Source: an uncultured Alistipes sp. (lineage in GTDB: Bacteria; Bacteroidota; Bacteroidia; Bacteroidales; Rikenellaceae). Taken from it: a stretch of DNA of 53,577 nucleotides. Position numbers and translations under genes: made by a program. The stretch lies in the NCBI GenBank assembly GCA_904502005.1, contig CAJGDC010000005.1, positions 1-53,577 on the forward strand, in the 5' to 3' direction. Shown here piece after piece: positions 1-7,713 of this stretch; the first letter of the stretch is position 1; every line of letters starts with the position of its first letter. Under the pieces are notes generated by a model. The model had not been told where the DNA came from and did not search any database. It worked only from the letters and a program-made list of their open reading frames with translations.

Positions 1-136
1 TGTTGTTTTCAATACTACCCCTGCGGTCAATAACCTTACCCTCGTAAGCCATTGCCTCTGCAAGAGTAGTCTTACCCGAGCCTGGGGCACCCACAAGAAC
101 GATGTTCTTAATCTCTTTTGGTGAATAGTTTTTCAT
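1..136 (-). CDS. EF-G-like translation GTPase, N-terminal fragment
   Basis: Only the first 45 codons are in the window; the gene runs off the left edge. The start ATG is at 134-136. After a short lead (MKNYSPKEIKN) comes a P-loop, GAPGSGKTT, at about residues 17-25, followed by LAEAMAYEGKVIDRRGSI. This matches the start of the EF-G-like (FusA2) proteins common in Bacteroidetes, which bind GTP through the G1 motif and act, or are presumed to act, at the ribosome. It could also be canonical EF-G; the divergent lead favours the FusA2-like group. Family is fairly sure, subfamily is inference. Confidence 0.75.
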   Translation of the reverse strand, partial: MKNYSPKEIKNIVLVGAPGSGKTTLAEAMAYEGKVIDRRGSIENN

Positions 137-291
137 ATTTTTGTAGTTTTAAGGATTACAATCTTGGACAAAGTCCCTTTTCAGTCTATAAAATTAAACA
201 CTTTTTTTTGAACTGCCAAGCATTTTACCAAAAAACTGCAACTATTCACCATATTTTAGACCTTTTGCGTTGTTGATACTATATATAATAT

Positions 292-318
292 AAAAAATCT
301 TGCGAGTGCAAGATTTTT
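292..318. repeat. Left direct repeat and hairpin beside the TIR gene
   Basis: A near-perfect hairpin: an A-run and TCTTGC pairing with GCAAGA and a T-run around a small loop. It is nearly identical (two central bases swapped) to the hairpin at 1343-1371 and lies in the same orientation. On the minus strand it is downstream of the TIR gene and has a U-run, so it can serve as its terminator. Both copies are followed on the plus strand by runs of TTGGCTATTGGC-like units. Confidence 0.65.
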
Positions 319-353
319 ACCATTGGCTATTGGCCGTTAGCTATTAGCCTTTC

Positions 354-387
354 AGAGGTGTCGGCAAGCCGACCTATATAAATACCT
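354..387. repeat. Intergenic element family C, copy 1
   Basis: The core is AGAGGT, the hairpin GTCGGC/GCCGAC, TATATAAAT, then ACCT. The same arrangement occurs at 39189-39238, where a second hairpin is inserted. The element lies just beyond the TIR gene stop (TGA at 396-398 on the minus strand). Flanking TTAGCC and TTGGCT units pair imperfectly with the last codons of the TIR gene. Confidence 0.5.
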
Positions 388-395
388 TATAAAAG

Positions 396-1325
396 TCAAA
401 AGCCAAAGTATAATGGCGAAAAGATGTGCACAGCACGCACATGACCGTTAACGTTCTTATTGGTACTACCAGTATATCCATACGTCAAACTGACATAACA
501 AGCGCGCGATTCATCCTCTTTCATCTCCATTGACGACCAATACCACTCATTGTCAATCTTATCCCTCAATTTAGGATTAAGTTTATCCTTATTCCGATAT
601 ATAGCGAGTAACTCCTCCGTTGAAGGCAGATACCAACCCTCGCCCAAGTCGGCACACCACTTAAATGCTGGATATTTACTCTGCCAACCAGGTCTTGATT
701 TTACTATCGCCATATTGTAGTCACCACTATCTTGACTATCTGCGCCAATATATCGCCAACGTTCCGAATCATCTGATGCCCACTCCAACTCATCTTTAGA
801 CTGTATCATACTCACAATTTTGCCATGCTTTCCGTCATCGCTAACCTCAAAGACAACACCCTCTCGCACACCATCGTTGTAGTAGTCGCCAATCTTAAAT
901 ATTTTTACTGGTACTGGGTTGGGGACATGAGACATGCATTGACTACAATAGCCCAACTTCTCAAGGGAGGTAATCACCTCTCTCTCAGACTCAATCCATT
1001 GAACATTTGTAAAGATAAAATCTAATTCAATATTATCATCAAAACTAAAATCCCCGATACGATAAGGTAGAATCTTTTTATGATGTTTTAGCGCAAAGAG
1101 TATCTCCCTCTGTGTCCACTCCGATTTTGCTGAAGCTGCAGATGCAATAAACAGAACAACTTTGCAACTACTAATATAACCTGTTATCTCTGTCAAGAAG
1201 TTTGCCGAGCCGTGAATATTGCGGTCTATCCAAAAATCCACACCTGCAGCAGCCAAAGCACCACACAATGACTCTGCCACCTTAATATCACTACGCGAGT
1301 AACTTATAAAAACATCACACTTCAT
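396..1325 (-). CDS. TIR domain protein with C-terminal Lcl_C/DUF1566-like domain
   Basis: A 309-residue cytoplasmic protein with no signal peptide. Residues 1-125 form a bacterial TIR domain: DVFISYSRSD at 4-13, FWIDRNI at 31-37, and SEWTQREI at 68-75, where Glu74 is at the position of the conserved NADase glutamate. A short linker with a Cys-x-x-Cys (CSQC) follows. From about residue 143 the protein has an Lcl_C/DUF1566-like module: GDYYNDG, FEVSDDGKHGKIVS, WCADLGEGWYLPSTEELL and YWSS. The same module occurs four times in the secreted protein at 46061-49105. TIR domains of this kind cleave NAD or make signalling nucleotides, or act as scaffolds; which applies here is unknown. No Thoeris-type or other effector partner is adjacent. 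Flanking direct repeats suggest a mobile or duplicated cassette. Confidence 0.85.
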   Translation of the reverse strand: MKCDVFISYSRSDIKVAESLCGALAAAGVDFWIDRNIHGSANFLTEITGYISSCKVVLFIASAASAKSEWTQREILFALKHHKKILPYRIGDFSFDDNIELDFIFTNVQWIESEREVITSLEKLGYCSQCMSHVPNPVPVKIFKIGDYYNDGVREGVVFEVSDDGKHGKIVSMIQSKDELEWASDDSERWRYIGADSQDSGDYNMAIVKSRPGWQSKYPAFKWCADLGEGWYLPSTEELLAIYRNKDKLNPKLRDKIDNEWYWSSMEMKEDESRACYVSLTYGYTGSTNKNVNGHVRAVHIFSPLYFGF

Positions 1326-1332
1326 ATTTACA

Positions 1333-1364
1333 CAAAGGTAATAAAAAAATCTTGCAGGTGCAAG
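1333..1364 (-). promoter_or_regulatory. Promoter of the TIR gene, leaderless or nearly so
   Basis: On the minus strand a TACCTTTG box (1333-1340) lies 20 bases after CTTG (1361-1364), close to the Bacteroidetes consensus. Only seven bases separate the box from the ATG at 1323-1325, so the predicted transcript has a leader of about 0-5 nt. The -33 box is inside the palindrome CTTGCAGGTGCAAG, which could be an operator or an upstream terminator. Confidence 0.6.
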
Positions 1365-1371
1365 ATTTTTT
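1343..1371. repeat. Right direct repeat and hairpin beside the TIR gene
   Basis: Second copy of the hairpin at 292-318, in direct orientation about 1.05 kb away, so the two copies bracket the TIR gene and its promoter. It is followed at 1371-1404 by TGGCTGTTAGCC and TTGGCTATTGGC units like those at 320-349. The pair could allow loss or gain of the gene by recombination. Confidence 0.65.
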
Positions 1372-1442
1372 GGCTGTTAGCCTTTGGCTATTGGCTGTTG
1401 GCTGATCTGTGACACACAAGAAGCCTCCTTTCAGAACAAACC

Positions 1443-1570
1443 ATTTTGTCGTCAGAGCGCGGTAGATACAATGCTCGGCAAAAATCCCAGCGATGGATAG
1501 TACTTTTTCGTACAGCCATTGCTGGGATTTTTGTTAGCGGAAGTAGGTATCCGCGTTCTGACGACAAAAT
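1443..1570 (-). repeat. Intergenic element family B, copy 1 (contains terminator)
   Basis: The outer arms (1443-1462 and 1551-1570) form a 20-bp inverted repeat with one mismatch, and the inner arm reaches the first base of the fucP-type gene's stop codon. Read on the minus strand, the core has CCGCTAA, a hairpin AAATCCCAGC/GCTGGGATTTTT with the loop sequence GTACTATCC, then GAGCATTGTA. Two other copies (7616-7713 and 18734-18860) share the core but not the arms. The inner hairpin with T5 is a good intrinsic terminator for the upstream gene. Confidence 0.7.
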
Positions 1571-2838
1571 TAGTCTACTTTGATGTCAGTATTAACATTC
1601 TTAGAGCCGACAAGTGCATAATAGAGCATGTAAACCAGACCGGCAACGATAACCCAGTAGCTACCGATATAGCCTACAAAGTCTGCAACGAAGCCCTGGA
1701 TGAATGGAAGGATACCACCACCGCAAACGAGGGTCATAAAGATACCAGATGCAAGTGGAGTGTACTTACCAAGGCCCTCAGCAGCGAGGTTAAAGATTGC
1801 GCCCCACATAACAGATGTGCACAGACCGCAGAGGAACATAAACATCATGCTCAGTGGCACCTGTGCCTCAATAACAGGGATAGTTACCTGTACAGACTCA
1901 GGAATGTACATCAGCGCAAAGACAAATGCCAGAGCAACAAGGCAAACAGTTGTAAGCATTGCCTTAGAAGATACCTTACCACCAACAGCGCCACCGATAA
2001 GACGACCACACATCATAAGGAACCAGTAGAAGCCTACAAGTGTACCTGCAATAGCAGGACCTACACCCTCAAGGGATGACATATAGAGGTTTGCTGTATT
2101 TGGAATACCCACCTCAACACCAACATAGAAGAAGATTGCAATAGCACCAAGCACGAAGTGGCGGAAAGAGAGTGGGCCATGTGGATCCTTCTCTGTATTA
2201 CCGGCCTTGCGAGCAGCCTTCTCCTCAGCAGTCTCCATATGAGGCTCTGGAATAGCAGAGAGGGAGATAATAACAAATGCAAGAGCGAAGATTGCCATAG
2301 CGGTAATCATTGCAGGGGCAGCATCACCAACGCTTGCAGTAGCAGCCTGACCACCAATCATATAGCCGAGGAAGATAGGAGCGATAGTACCACCAACAGA
2401 GTTGCAAGAGCCACCAAGCTGGATAAGCTGGTTACCACGATTACCACCACCACCGAGGGTGTTAAGCATTGGGTTTACAACAAGGTTGAGCAGACACATT
2501 GAGAAACCGGCAACGAATGCGCCAAGCACATAGACAGCAAAAGACTCCGCATAGCCAGAAGCGAACTGGATAGCCACACCCACAAAACCTACAGCGGCAG
2601 CGAGCAGAGAGGTAAACTTATAACCCTTACGCTTAAGGATAAGACCACCAGGGATACCCATGCATGCATAAGCAATAAAGTTTGCAAGGGTACCAAGCTG
2701 TGCCATAGCGTTAGAGGCTCCAAACTGGTTTTTAACAATAACGCCCATAGAACCAGCGAAATTGGTCACAAATGCAATCATAAAGAAGAGCAAGAACATC
2801 ACTCCGATTGCAAATACATTTCCATTTTTCTTTGTCAT
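1570..2838 (-). CDS. FucP-type MFS sugar:proton symporter
   Basis: A 422-residue inner-membrane transporter with about 12 hydrophobic segments. It resembles the fucose/galactose/glucose:H+ symporter branch of the major facilitator superfamily (FucP, GluP, NagP). Typical features are the conserved Asn-Pro-Met-Leu-Asn segment with a glycine run (NPMLNTLGGGGNRGNQL) and a long central loop rich in Glu, Lys and Ala (about residues 200-225). The sugar cannot be told from sequence; fucose, glucose and N-acetylglucosamine are all possible. It starts 27 bp after the polyprenyl synthase stop and is probably co-transcribed with it. A family B element with terminator hairpin sits right at its stop codon. 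Confidence 0.85.
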   Translation of the reverse strand: MTKKNGNVFAIGVMFLLFFMIAFVTNFAGSMGVIVKNQFGASNAMAQLGTLANFIAYACMGIPGGLILKRKGYKFTSLLAAAVGFVGVAIQFASGYAESFAVYVLGAFVAGFSMCLLNLVVNPMLNTLGGGGNRGNQLIQLGGSCNSVGGTIAPIFLGYMIGGQAATASVGDAAPAMITAMAIFALAFVIISLSAIPEPHMETAEEKAARKAGNTEKDPHGPLSFRHFVLGAIAIFFYVGVEVGIPNTANLYMSSLEGVGPAIAGTLVGFYWFLMMCGRLIGGAVGGKVSSKAMLTTVCLVALAFVFALMYIPESVQVTIPVIEAQVPLSMMFMFLCGLCTSVMWGAIFNLAAEGLGKYTPLASGIFMTLVCGGGILPFIQGFVADFVGYIGSYWVIVAGLVYMLYYALVGSKNVNTDIKVD

Positions 2839-2865
2839 AATAGTATAGTTTTAAGTTGTTTGTAT

Positions 2866-3852
2866 CTATCTATCGCGCTCCGCCACAAATGTGCAGAGGT
2901 CAATCATCGCCTGACGATATGGGGTATCTTCAAGGTCAGAAAGCTCAGAGAGTGCACGCTGAAGGAATCGCTGGAGAGTTGCACGGGCAGCTGCTACACC
3001 ATCATACTTTACAACCTGCTCTCTGACAAACTCTACAGCATCACTATCCGTAGCTGCACGCTCAACGGCACTGAGAATCTGAGATTTAAGCTTCGGAGTA
3101 ACCCTCTCAAGCACCTCAAGCAGTGGCAGGGTAATCTTTCGCTCCTGGAGGTCATTTGCCGCAGGCTTGCCGGTATTATTATCTGGGGTGTAGTCCAAAA
3201 TATCGTCTACAATCTGGAATGCCATACCAAGCTTCTCACCAAAGCGATGCATGCTCTCAATAGTTCTGCGCGGTGCACCTACAGACATAGCACCTGCCGA
3301 GGCACATGAGGCAAAGAGGGAGGCGGTCTTTTTGTAGATAATGTCAAAATAGTCCTCTTTTGAGATGTCGAGCTTTCCGGCATGGTCACTCTGAAGAATC
3401 TCACCCTCGCACAGCACTGCCATATTGCCGATAATGTGCGTCAATAGGTCATATTGTCCACTACGCAGACCAATATCCATATTTCGTGCAAGGATATAGT
3501 CGCCCACAATAACTGCATTGCGTGACTGCCAACGAGCATTTACCGAAGCTTGACCACGGCGAAGATTTGACTCATCAATAACATCGTCATGCACAAGCGA
3601 GGCGGTATGAATCATCTCAATGAGCATAGCCGCAAGCATTGTGCGCTTGCCAAAGCTCCCCGTCGCAGAGGTGGCCGCAGCACTTAGCATTGTAAGCGTT
3701 GGGCGGAGCCCCTTACCGCGCGAAGAGAGAATATACTCAACCATATCGGCAAGCAGTGTACCCTCCTTCTCGCCAAATGAGCTACGGACAAAATTCTCAA
3801 ACTCCTCAATTCTGTCAGCTATTGGTCGGCGAATATCGTCTAGTGTAACCAT
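2866..3852 (-). CDS. Polyprenyl (trans-isoprenyl) diphosphate synthase
   Basis: A 328-residue all-alpha prenyltransferase of the IspA/IspB/HepT family. It condenses isopentenyl diphosphate onto an allylic primer, most likely to make the side chain of menaquinone. The first Asp-rich motif DDVID is at about residues 89-93, after GKGLRPTL, and the second, DDILD, at about 216-220; GKPAANDLQERKITLPLL follows. The length suits medium- or long-chain synthases. I chose the ATG at 3852: a frame extension four codons further upstream would need a TTG start. The next gene in the same direction is the sugar transporter. Confidence 0.9.
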   Translation of the reverse strand: MVTLDDIRRPIADRIEEFENFVRSSFGEKEGTLLADMVEYILSSRGKGLRPTLTMLSAAATSATGSFGKRTMLAAMLIEMIHTASLVHDDVIDESNLRRGQASVNARWQSRNAVIVGDYILARNMDIGLRSGQYDLLTHIIGNMAVLCEGEILQSDHAGKLDISKEDYFDIIYKKTASLFASCASAGAMSVGAPRRTIESMHRFGEKLGMAFQIVDDILDYTPDNNTGKPAANDLQERKITLPLLEVLERVTPKLKSQILSAVERAATDSDAVEFVREQVVKYDGVAAARATLQRFLQRALSELSDLEDTPYRQAMIDLCTFVAERDR

Positions 3853-3881
3853 AAAGTTGTCCAAATAGTCTTATATTTGAG

Positions 3882-3889
3882 CAAAGATA
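3882..3889 (-). promoter_or_regulatory. -7 box, polyprenyl synthase gene
   Basis: On the minus strand the sequence TATCTTTG fits the Bacteroidetes -7 consensus TAnnTTTG, 29 bases before the ATG. No clear TTTG is at the usual distance upstream. Confidence 0.4.
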
Positions 3890-3932
3890 AGCAAATTTTA
3901 GCAGAGAGTTCAGAAATATGAATGTTTTTTTG

Positions 3933-3940
3933 TATTTTTG
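3933..3940 (+). promoter_or_regulatory. -7 box, yfhO gene
   Basis: TATTTTTG fits TAnnTTTG and lies 29 bases before the ATG at 3970. The 117-bp gap between the two divergent genes thus holds a -7 box for each direction. No convincing -33 element was seen. Confidence 0.4.
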
Positions 3941-3969
3941 TGTGGTTTGGAACTAATATTTGAGTAATA

Positions 3970-6471
3970 ATGGAGTTTTTGAAACGAATATTCCCAAAAG
4001 CTGTGCCTGTATTGGTTGCAGTTGTTATATTTTTTGTAATATCTGCAATCTGCTTCGCCCCACAATTTGAGGGTCGCAAGATTGTAATGCACGACATACA
4101 GCAATTTGACGGTATGAGTAGCGATATTCGCAACCACCGCGCGACACACGGCGAGGACCCACAATGGACGGGCGCAATGTTTGGCGGCATGCCGGCATAC
4201 CTTATAAATATACGCTATCCGGCGCAGTTTATCAAGACCACTGCCGACAAGTTGCTCGGTGCTATGGGCGAGCCGTTGGTGCTGATATTCTTTGCTATGC
4301 TATCAATGTGGCTGATGGTGGTGATGATGGGCATAAATCCATGGATAGGCATTGTTGCGGGACTTGCCTATGGACTATCCACCTACTTCTTCCTCATTAT
4401 CGGAGCCGGACACATAACAAAGATGTGGGCGGCAGTTTATGCCCCTGCGATGATGGGTGCGATATATATGGCATTGAGGGGTAATATGTTACTTGGAGGC
4501 GCTTTGGCAGCACTTTTTGCGACACTGGAAATTGGAGCTAACCATCCGCAGATAACATACTACTTCCTTTTGGCTGCATTGGCCCTTTGGGTTAACGACC
4601 TGATTTTTGCAATCAAAGAGAAGACTCTCAAGATATTTGGTAAACGCACCGCCACCCTTGCAGCGGCGGCTTTGATTGCCGTGGGAGCAAACTTCTCATC
4701 CCTCTTCTACACTATGCAACACACCAAAGATACTATCCGAGGTGGTAGTGAAGTTGCTGCAGCCGTAGAGGGAGAGGTGCACGAGGGGCTTGATCTTGAC
4801 TACGCAACAGCATGGAGCTACGGCATAGACGAGAGTTGGACCATGCTAATTCCAGACTTTATGGGTGGAGAGAGTGGCTTTGATGGCTATAGCGAAGATA
4901 GATACTCTCCGCTCAACAGCGCATTAAAAGAGTGGGAATACTTTGACTTTACAGGTATTCCTAAGCAGTATGTTATTCCATACTTCACCGACATTACCTA
5001 CTGGGGCAAGCAACCATACACTGCAGGTCCTACATACCTCGGCGCTGTGGCTGTATTTCTTGCTCTGCTCGGCATAGCACTGGTAAGCAAACGCAATCGT
5101 TGGTGGATTATCGCGGTAAGCATCATCGCACTAATGCTCAGTTGGGGTAGTAATCTGATGTGGTTTACAAAATTGTGCTACAACTACCTGCCGATGTACA
5201 ATAAGTTCCGCACAGTATCTATGGCGCTTATAGTCTTGCAGTGGTCGGTACCATTGCTCGCTGCATTTGCCGTATGGAATATCTTCAAGAGCGAAAATAG
5301 GGAACAAATTCGCAAAGCTCTACTCTGGTGCGGCGGTGCAACAGCTACGATATTGCTACTCTTTACCATTGCCGGCAACTTCTTCTTTGACTTTGGAGAG
5401 GAGCAGACCGCAATGCGTATAAGCAGCCGCTTTGAGCAGATATTTAATGGTGGTGGTGCCGAAGAGCTTGTTAAGCAGGGGTTGCACGAGGAGATTGGTT
5501 GGTCGCTTGCCGGAGCCATAGCTCAAGAGCGTGAGCAGATGATGAGTGCCGACTCTCTTCGCTCGCTAATCTTTGTACTCTTAGCTGCTGCGGTAGTTGC
5601 ACTTGTGGCGTATGGCAAACTCAAAAAGAGCTATGCAATTGCAGCTCTCGCCCTGCTTGTTATTGCCGACATGATGCCCGTAGCGTTCCGATACCTTAGC
5701 TACGACGACTTTGTCGCACCACGCAAGGGTAAAATCGTCGCCACAGAGGCAGACAAGGCTATCATGGCAGACAAGGAGCCAGACTATAGAGTTTTCAACC
5801 TCTCCGTATCACCATTTAACGATGCAACAACATCTATGTTTCACCGCTCTGTGGGTGGCTATCACGGTGCTAAACTCTCTCGTTATCAGGATATTATCGA
5901 CTACTACCTGCCTACAGAGCTACCTCACGAGGGGGTGCTTGATATGCTCAACACAAAGTATATCATCTCTGCTGATGGCGAGGTAATCGTACGCCCGACA
6001 GCTCTGGGAGCAGCGTGGTTTGTAGATTCTGTGCTTGGTGTCCGTGGTGCTGCTGAGGAGATTCAATCCCTTGGACTTGTAGACCTCGCCTCCACCGCTG
6101 TAGTTGCAGAGCGCGACCTACCAGAGCAGACAGCATACTCTACAGAGGGTAATATCGCCCTTACTGAGTATGCGCCAAATCGTCTTGTCTACCATTACAA
6201 TGCGCCCGAAGAGGTCTTTGCAGTCTTCTCAGAGATATTCTACGACAAGGGTTGGAGCGCAACTATTGACGGCAAGGCTGCCGAGGCTATTCGCGTAGAC
6301 TATATACTCCGCGGCATGGCACTACCAGCGGGCGAACACACTATAGAGTGGAGTTTCCGCGCCCCATATTGGGCTCTTACTCAGAGCATTACCGCTATTT
6401 GTTCGATACTTGTAATACTTTCAATTATCGGTGCGTTAATATATAATAAGAGAAAAAAGGATGAAGAATAG
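3970..6471 (+). CDS. YfhO family membrane protein
   Basis: An 833-residue polytopic inner-membrane protein of the YfhO family, which is related to GT-C type glycosyltransferases. The N-terminal segment (about 9-30) is a membrane helix, followed by a periplasmic loop with conserved residues (DGMSSDIRNHR, WTGAMFGGMPAYL) and many further helices up to about residue 560. A soluble region follows, and a last helix near 800-822 precedes a charged tail (NKRKKDEE). In Firmicutes, YfhO modifies lipoteichoic acid; the role in Bacteroidetes is not established. Its last 11 bases overlap ftsX, so the two are co-transcribed. Confidence 0.85.
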   Translation: MEFLKRIFPKAVPVLVAVVIFFVISAICFAPQFEGRKIVMHDIQQFDGMSSDIRNHRATHGEDPQWTGAMFGGMPAYLINIRYPAQFIKTTADKLLGAMGEPLVLIFFAMLSMWLMVVMMGINPWIGIVAGLAYGLSTYFFLIIGAGHITKMWAAVYAPAMMGAIYMALRGNMLLGGALAALFATLEIGANHPQITYYFLLAALALWVNDLIFAIKEKTLKIFGKRTATLAAAALIAVGANFSSLFYTMQHTKDTIRGGSEVAAAVEGEVHEGLDLDYATAWSYGIDESWTMLIPDFMGGESGFDGYSEDRYSPLNSALKEWEYFDFTGIPKQYVIPYFTDITYWGKQPYTAGPTYLGAVAVFLALLGIALVSKRNRWWIIAVSIIALMLSWGSNLMWFTKLCYNYLPMYNKFRTVSMALIVLQWSVPLLAAFAVWNIFKSENREQIRKALLWCGGATATILLLFTIAGNFFFDFGEEQTAMRISSRFEQIFNGGGAEELVKQGLHEEIGWSLAGAIAQEREQMMSADSLRSLIFVLLAAAVVALVAYGKLKKSYAIAALALLVIADMMPVAFRYLSYDDFVAPRKGKIVATEADKAIMADKEPDYRVFNLSVSPFNDATTSMFHRSVGGYHGAKLSRYQDIIDYYLPTELPHEGVLDMLNTKYIISADGEVIVRPTALGAAWFVDSVLGVRGAAEEIQSLGLVDLASTAVVAERDLPEQTAYSTEGNIALTEYAPNRLVYHYNAPEEVFAVFSEIFYDKGWSATIDGKAAEAIRVDYILRGMALPAGEHTIEWSFRAPYWALTQSITAICSILVILSIIGALIYNKRKKDEE

Positions 6472-7339
6472 ACCGACAAAGAGTAAAATACTACGCTCAT
6501 ACTCCGTAGCAACTATAAGCATTGCCCTGGTACTCTTTTTGCTGGGCAGTATATCTTATGCTATGATTTCAATCTTCCGTTCTGCCCAAGGGGTTCGCGA
6601 GGGAGTGGTTATGCTCGTGGAGATTGATGATGATATCTCAGTAGCTGAGCGCGATAGCCTGAGCAATACCATAGCTGCAAATAAGATGGTTGCAAAGGTA
6701 GAGTTTGTATCTAAGGATCAGAAACTCGCCGACCCGGCCTTCCGCCACGCCTTTGATGTGGATGTTGAGAGCCTTATGGGCAAGAACCCTTTGCCTGATA
6801 GTTTTGACGTAACACTATCTGCCGAGGCAGCTGATTCTGAAGCCCTAACAGCCTTCGTCGAGCAGCTAACTGCAATGCCGGAGGTGGCACACATATCCTA
6901 TCCCGAAGATATGGTTGAACAGGTACACTCTGTGCTCGACACCATGCAGTTTCTACTGCTGCTCTTCGGTGGTGCAATGCTGCTAATCTCAGTAGTACTG
7001 CTGAACAACACCATTCGTCTAAGCATCTACTCTCGCCGTGAAGCTATAAATACTATGAAACTTGTCGGGGCCACAAAATGGTTCATCATCAAGCCATTCC
7101 TGGGTCGTAGCGCACTACAGGGGGCAATAGCGGGCATATTAGCGACGCTTCTCTTCGCCCTCACACTCTTTTGCATCGACCACACACTACCAGAACTTGG
7201 TGCAATAGAACAGGTAGAGCTTATTGCAATCATCGCAGCGATAATGGTTGCCAGCGGAGTTGTGGTGGCTGTGCTCTTCACGCTCTTTACAGTAAATAAA
7301 TTTGTCAATATGAGATCTAACAAAATACACATGTACTAA
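6461..7339 (+). CDS. ftsX: Cell division protein FtsX
   Basis: A 292-residue FtsX-type permease. Helix 1 is at about 18-43, then an extracellular domain (45-155), then three helices in the C-terminal FtsX domain (about 160-280) with the conserved segment RREAINTMKLVGATKWFI. With FtsE it transmits division signals to periplasmic peptidoglycan hydrolases. No ftsE is adjacent, which is usual in Bacteroidetes. The ATG at 6461 lies inside the end of yfhO, so translation is probably coupled; the next gene begins 1 base after its stop. Confidence 0.92.
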   Translation: MKNRPTKSKILRSYSVATISIALVLFLLGSISYAMISIFRSAQGVREGVVMLVEIDDDISVAERDSLSNTIAANKMVAKVEFVSKDQKLADPAFRHAFDVDVESLMGKNPLPDSFDVTLSAEAADSEALTAFVEQLTAMPEVAHISYPEDMVEQVHSVLDTMQFLLLLFGGAMLLISVVLLNNTIRLSIYSRREAINTMKLVGATKWFIIKPFLGRSALQGAIAGILATLLFALTLFCIDHTLPELGAIEQVELIAIIAAIMVASGVVVAVLFTLFTVNKFVNMRSNKIHMY

Positions 7340-7340
7340 T

Positions 7341-7589
7341 ATGAAATGGTTTAACAAGCTGAGCAACGAAAATGATAATAAGATGCCGCTAACAATGAAA
7401 AACTACCTCCTCATTGCCATCGGAGTAGTAATAATAATCCTCGGCTTTGTCCTTATGGCCGGCGGAGATGCCGCAACAGCTGAAGAGTTCAATCAAAATA
7501 TCTTCTCATTCCGCCGCATAACCCTCGCCCCTATCGTGGTCATCGCCGGTTTTGCATTTGAAATCTACGCCATCCTAAAACGATTTTAG
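7341..7589 (+). CDS. DUF3098 small membrane protein
   Basis: An 82-residue protein with two predicted membrane helices (about 22-41 and 61-80) separated by a loop containing FNQNIFSFRRITLAPIVV. It matches the DUF3098 family, commonly found just after ftsX in Bacteroidetes. Function is not known; the position suggests a link to the FtsX complex or to the undecaprenyl phosphate genes that often follow in relatives (absent here). Confidence 0.8.
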   Translation: MKWFNKLSNENDNKMPLTMKNYLLIAIGVVIIILGFVLMAGGDAATAEEFNQNIFSFRRITLAPIVVIAGFAFEIYAILKRF

Positions 7590-7615
7590 CCACTCCCAAT
7601 AGCGCACGTCAAAAG

Positions 7616-7713
7616 GTTGTGCTACCACGCTAAATAAAAAATGCCTGCTTTAGGATAGTTCTCCTAGCAGGCATTTGTATTAGTGGTAGCAACGCTACCT
7701 ATTCACAACAAAA
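7616..7713 (-). repeat. Intergenic element family B, copy 2 (contains terminator)
   Basis: It has the same core as the copies at 1443-1570 and 18734-18860: on the minus strand CCACTAA, hairpin AAATGCCTGC/GCAGGCATTTTTT with ACTATCC in the loop, then TAGCGTGGTA. It runs up to the stop codon of the ABC permease gene (TAA at 7714-7716). The outer arms are weaker here: GTTGTG (7616-7621) with CACAAC (7704-7709), and CTACCAC pairing with GTGGTAG further in. Confidence 0.65.

Noticed and set aside
396..1325. A Thoeris or other named TIR defence system
   Set aside because: No ThsA-like, SIR2, STING-like or other effector gene is adjacent; only the single TIR fusion gene is present, so a system name is not supported.
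1519..2502. Plus-strand open frames opposite the fucP-type gene
   Set aside because: Antisense shadows of a clear transporter gene, with Cys/His/Thr-rich composition and no recognisable domain.
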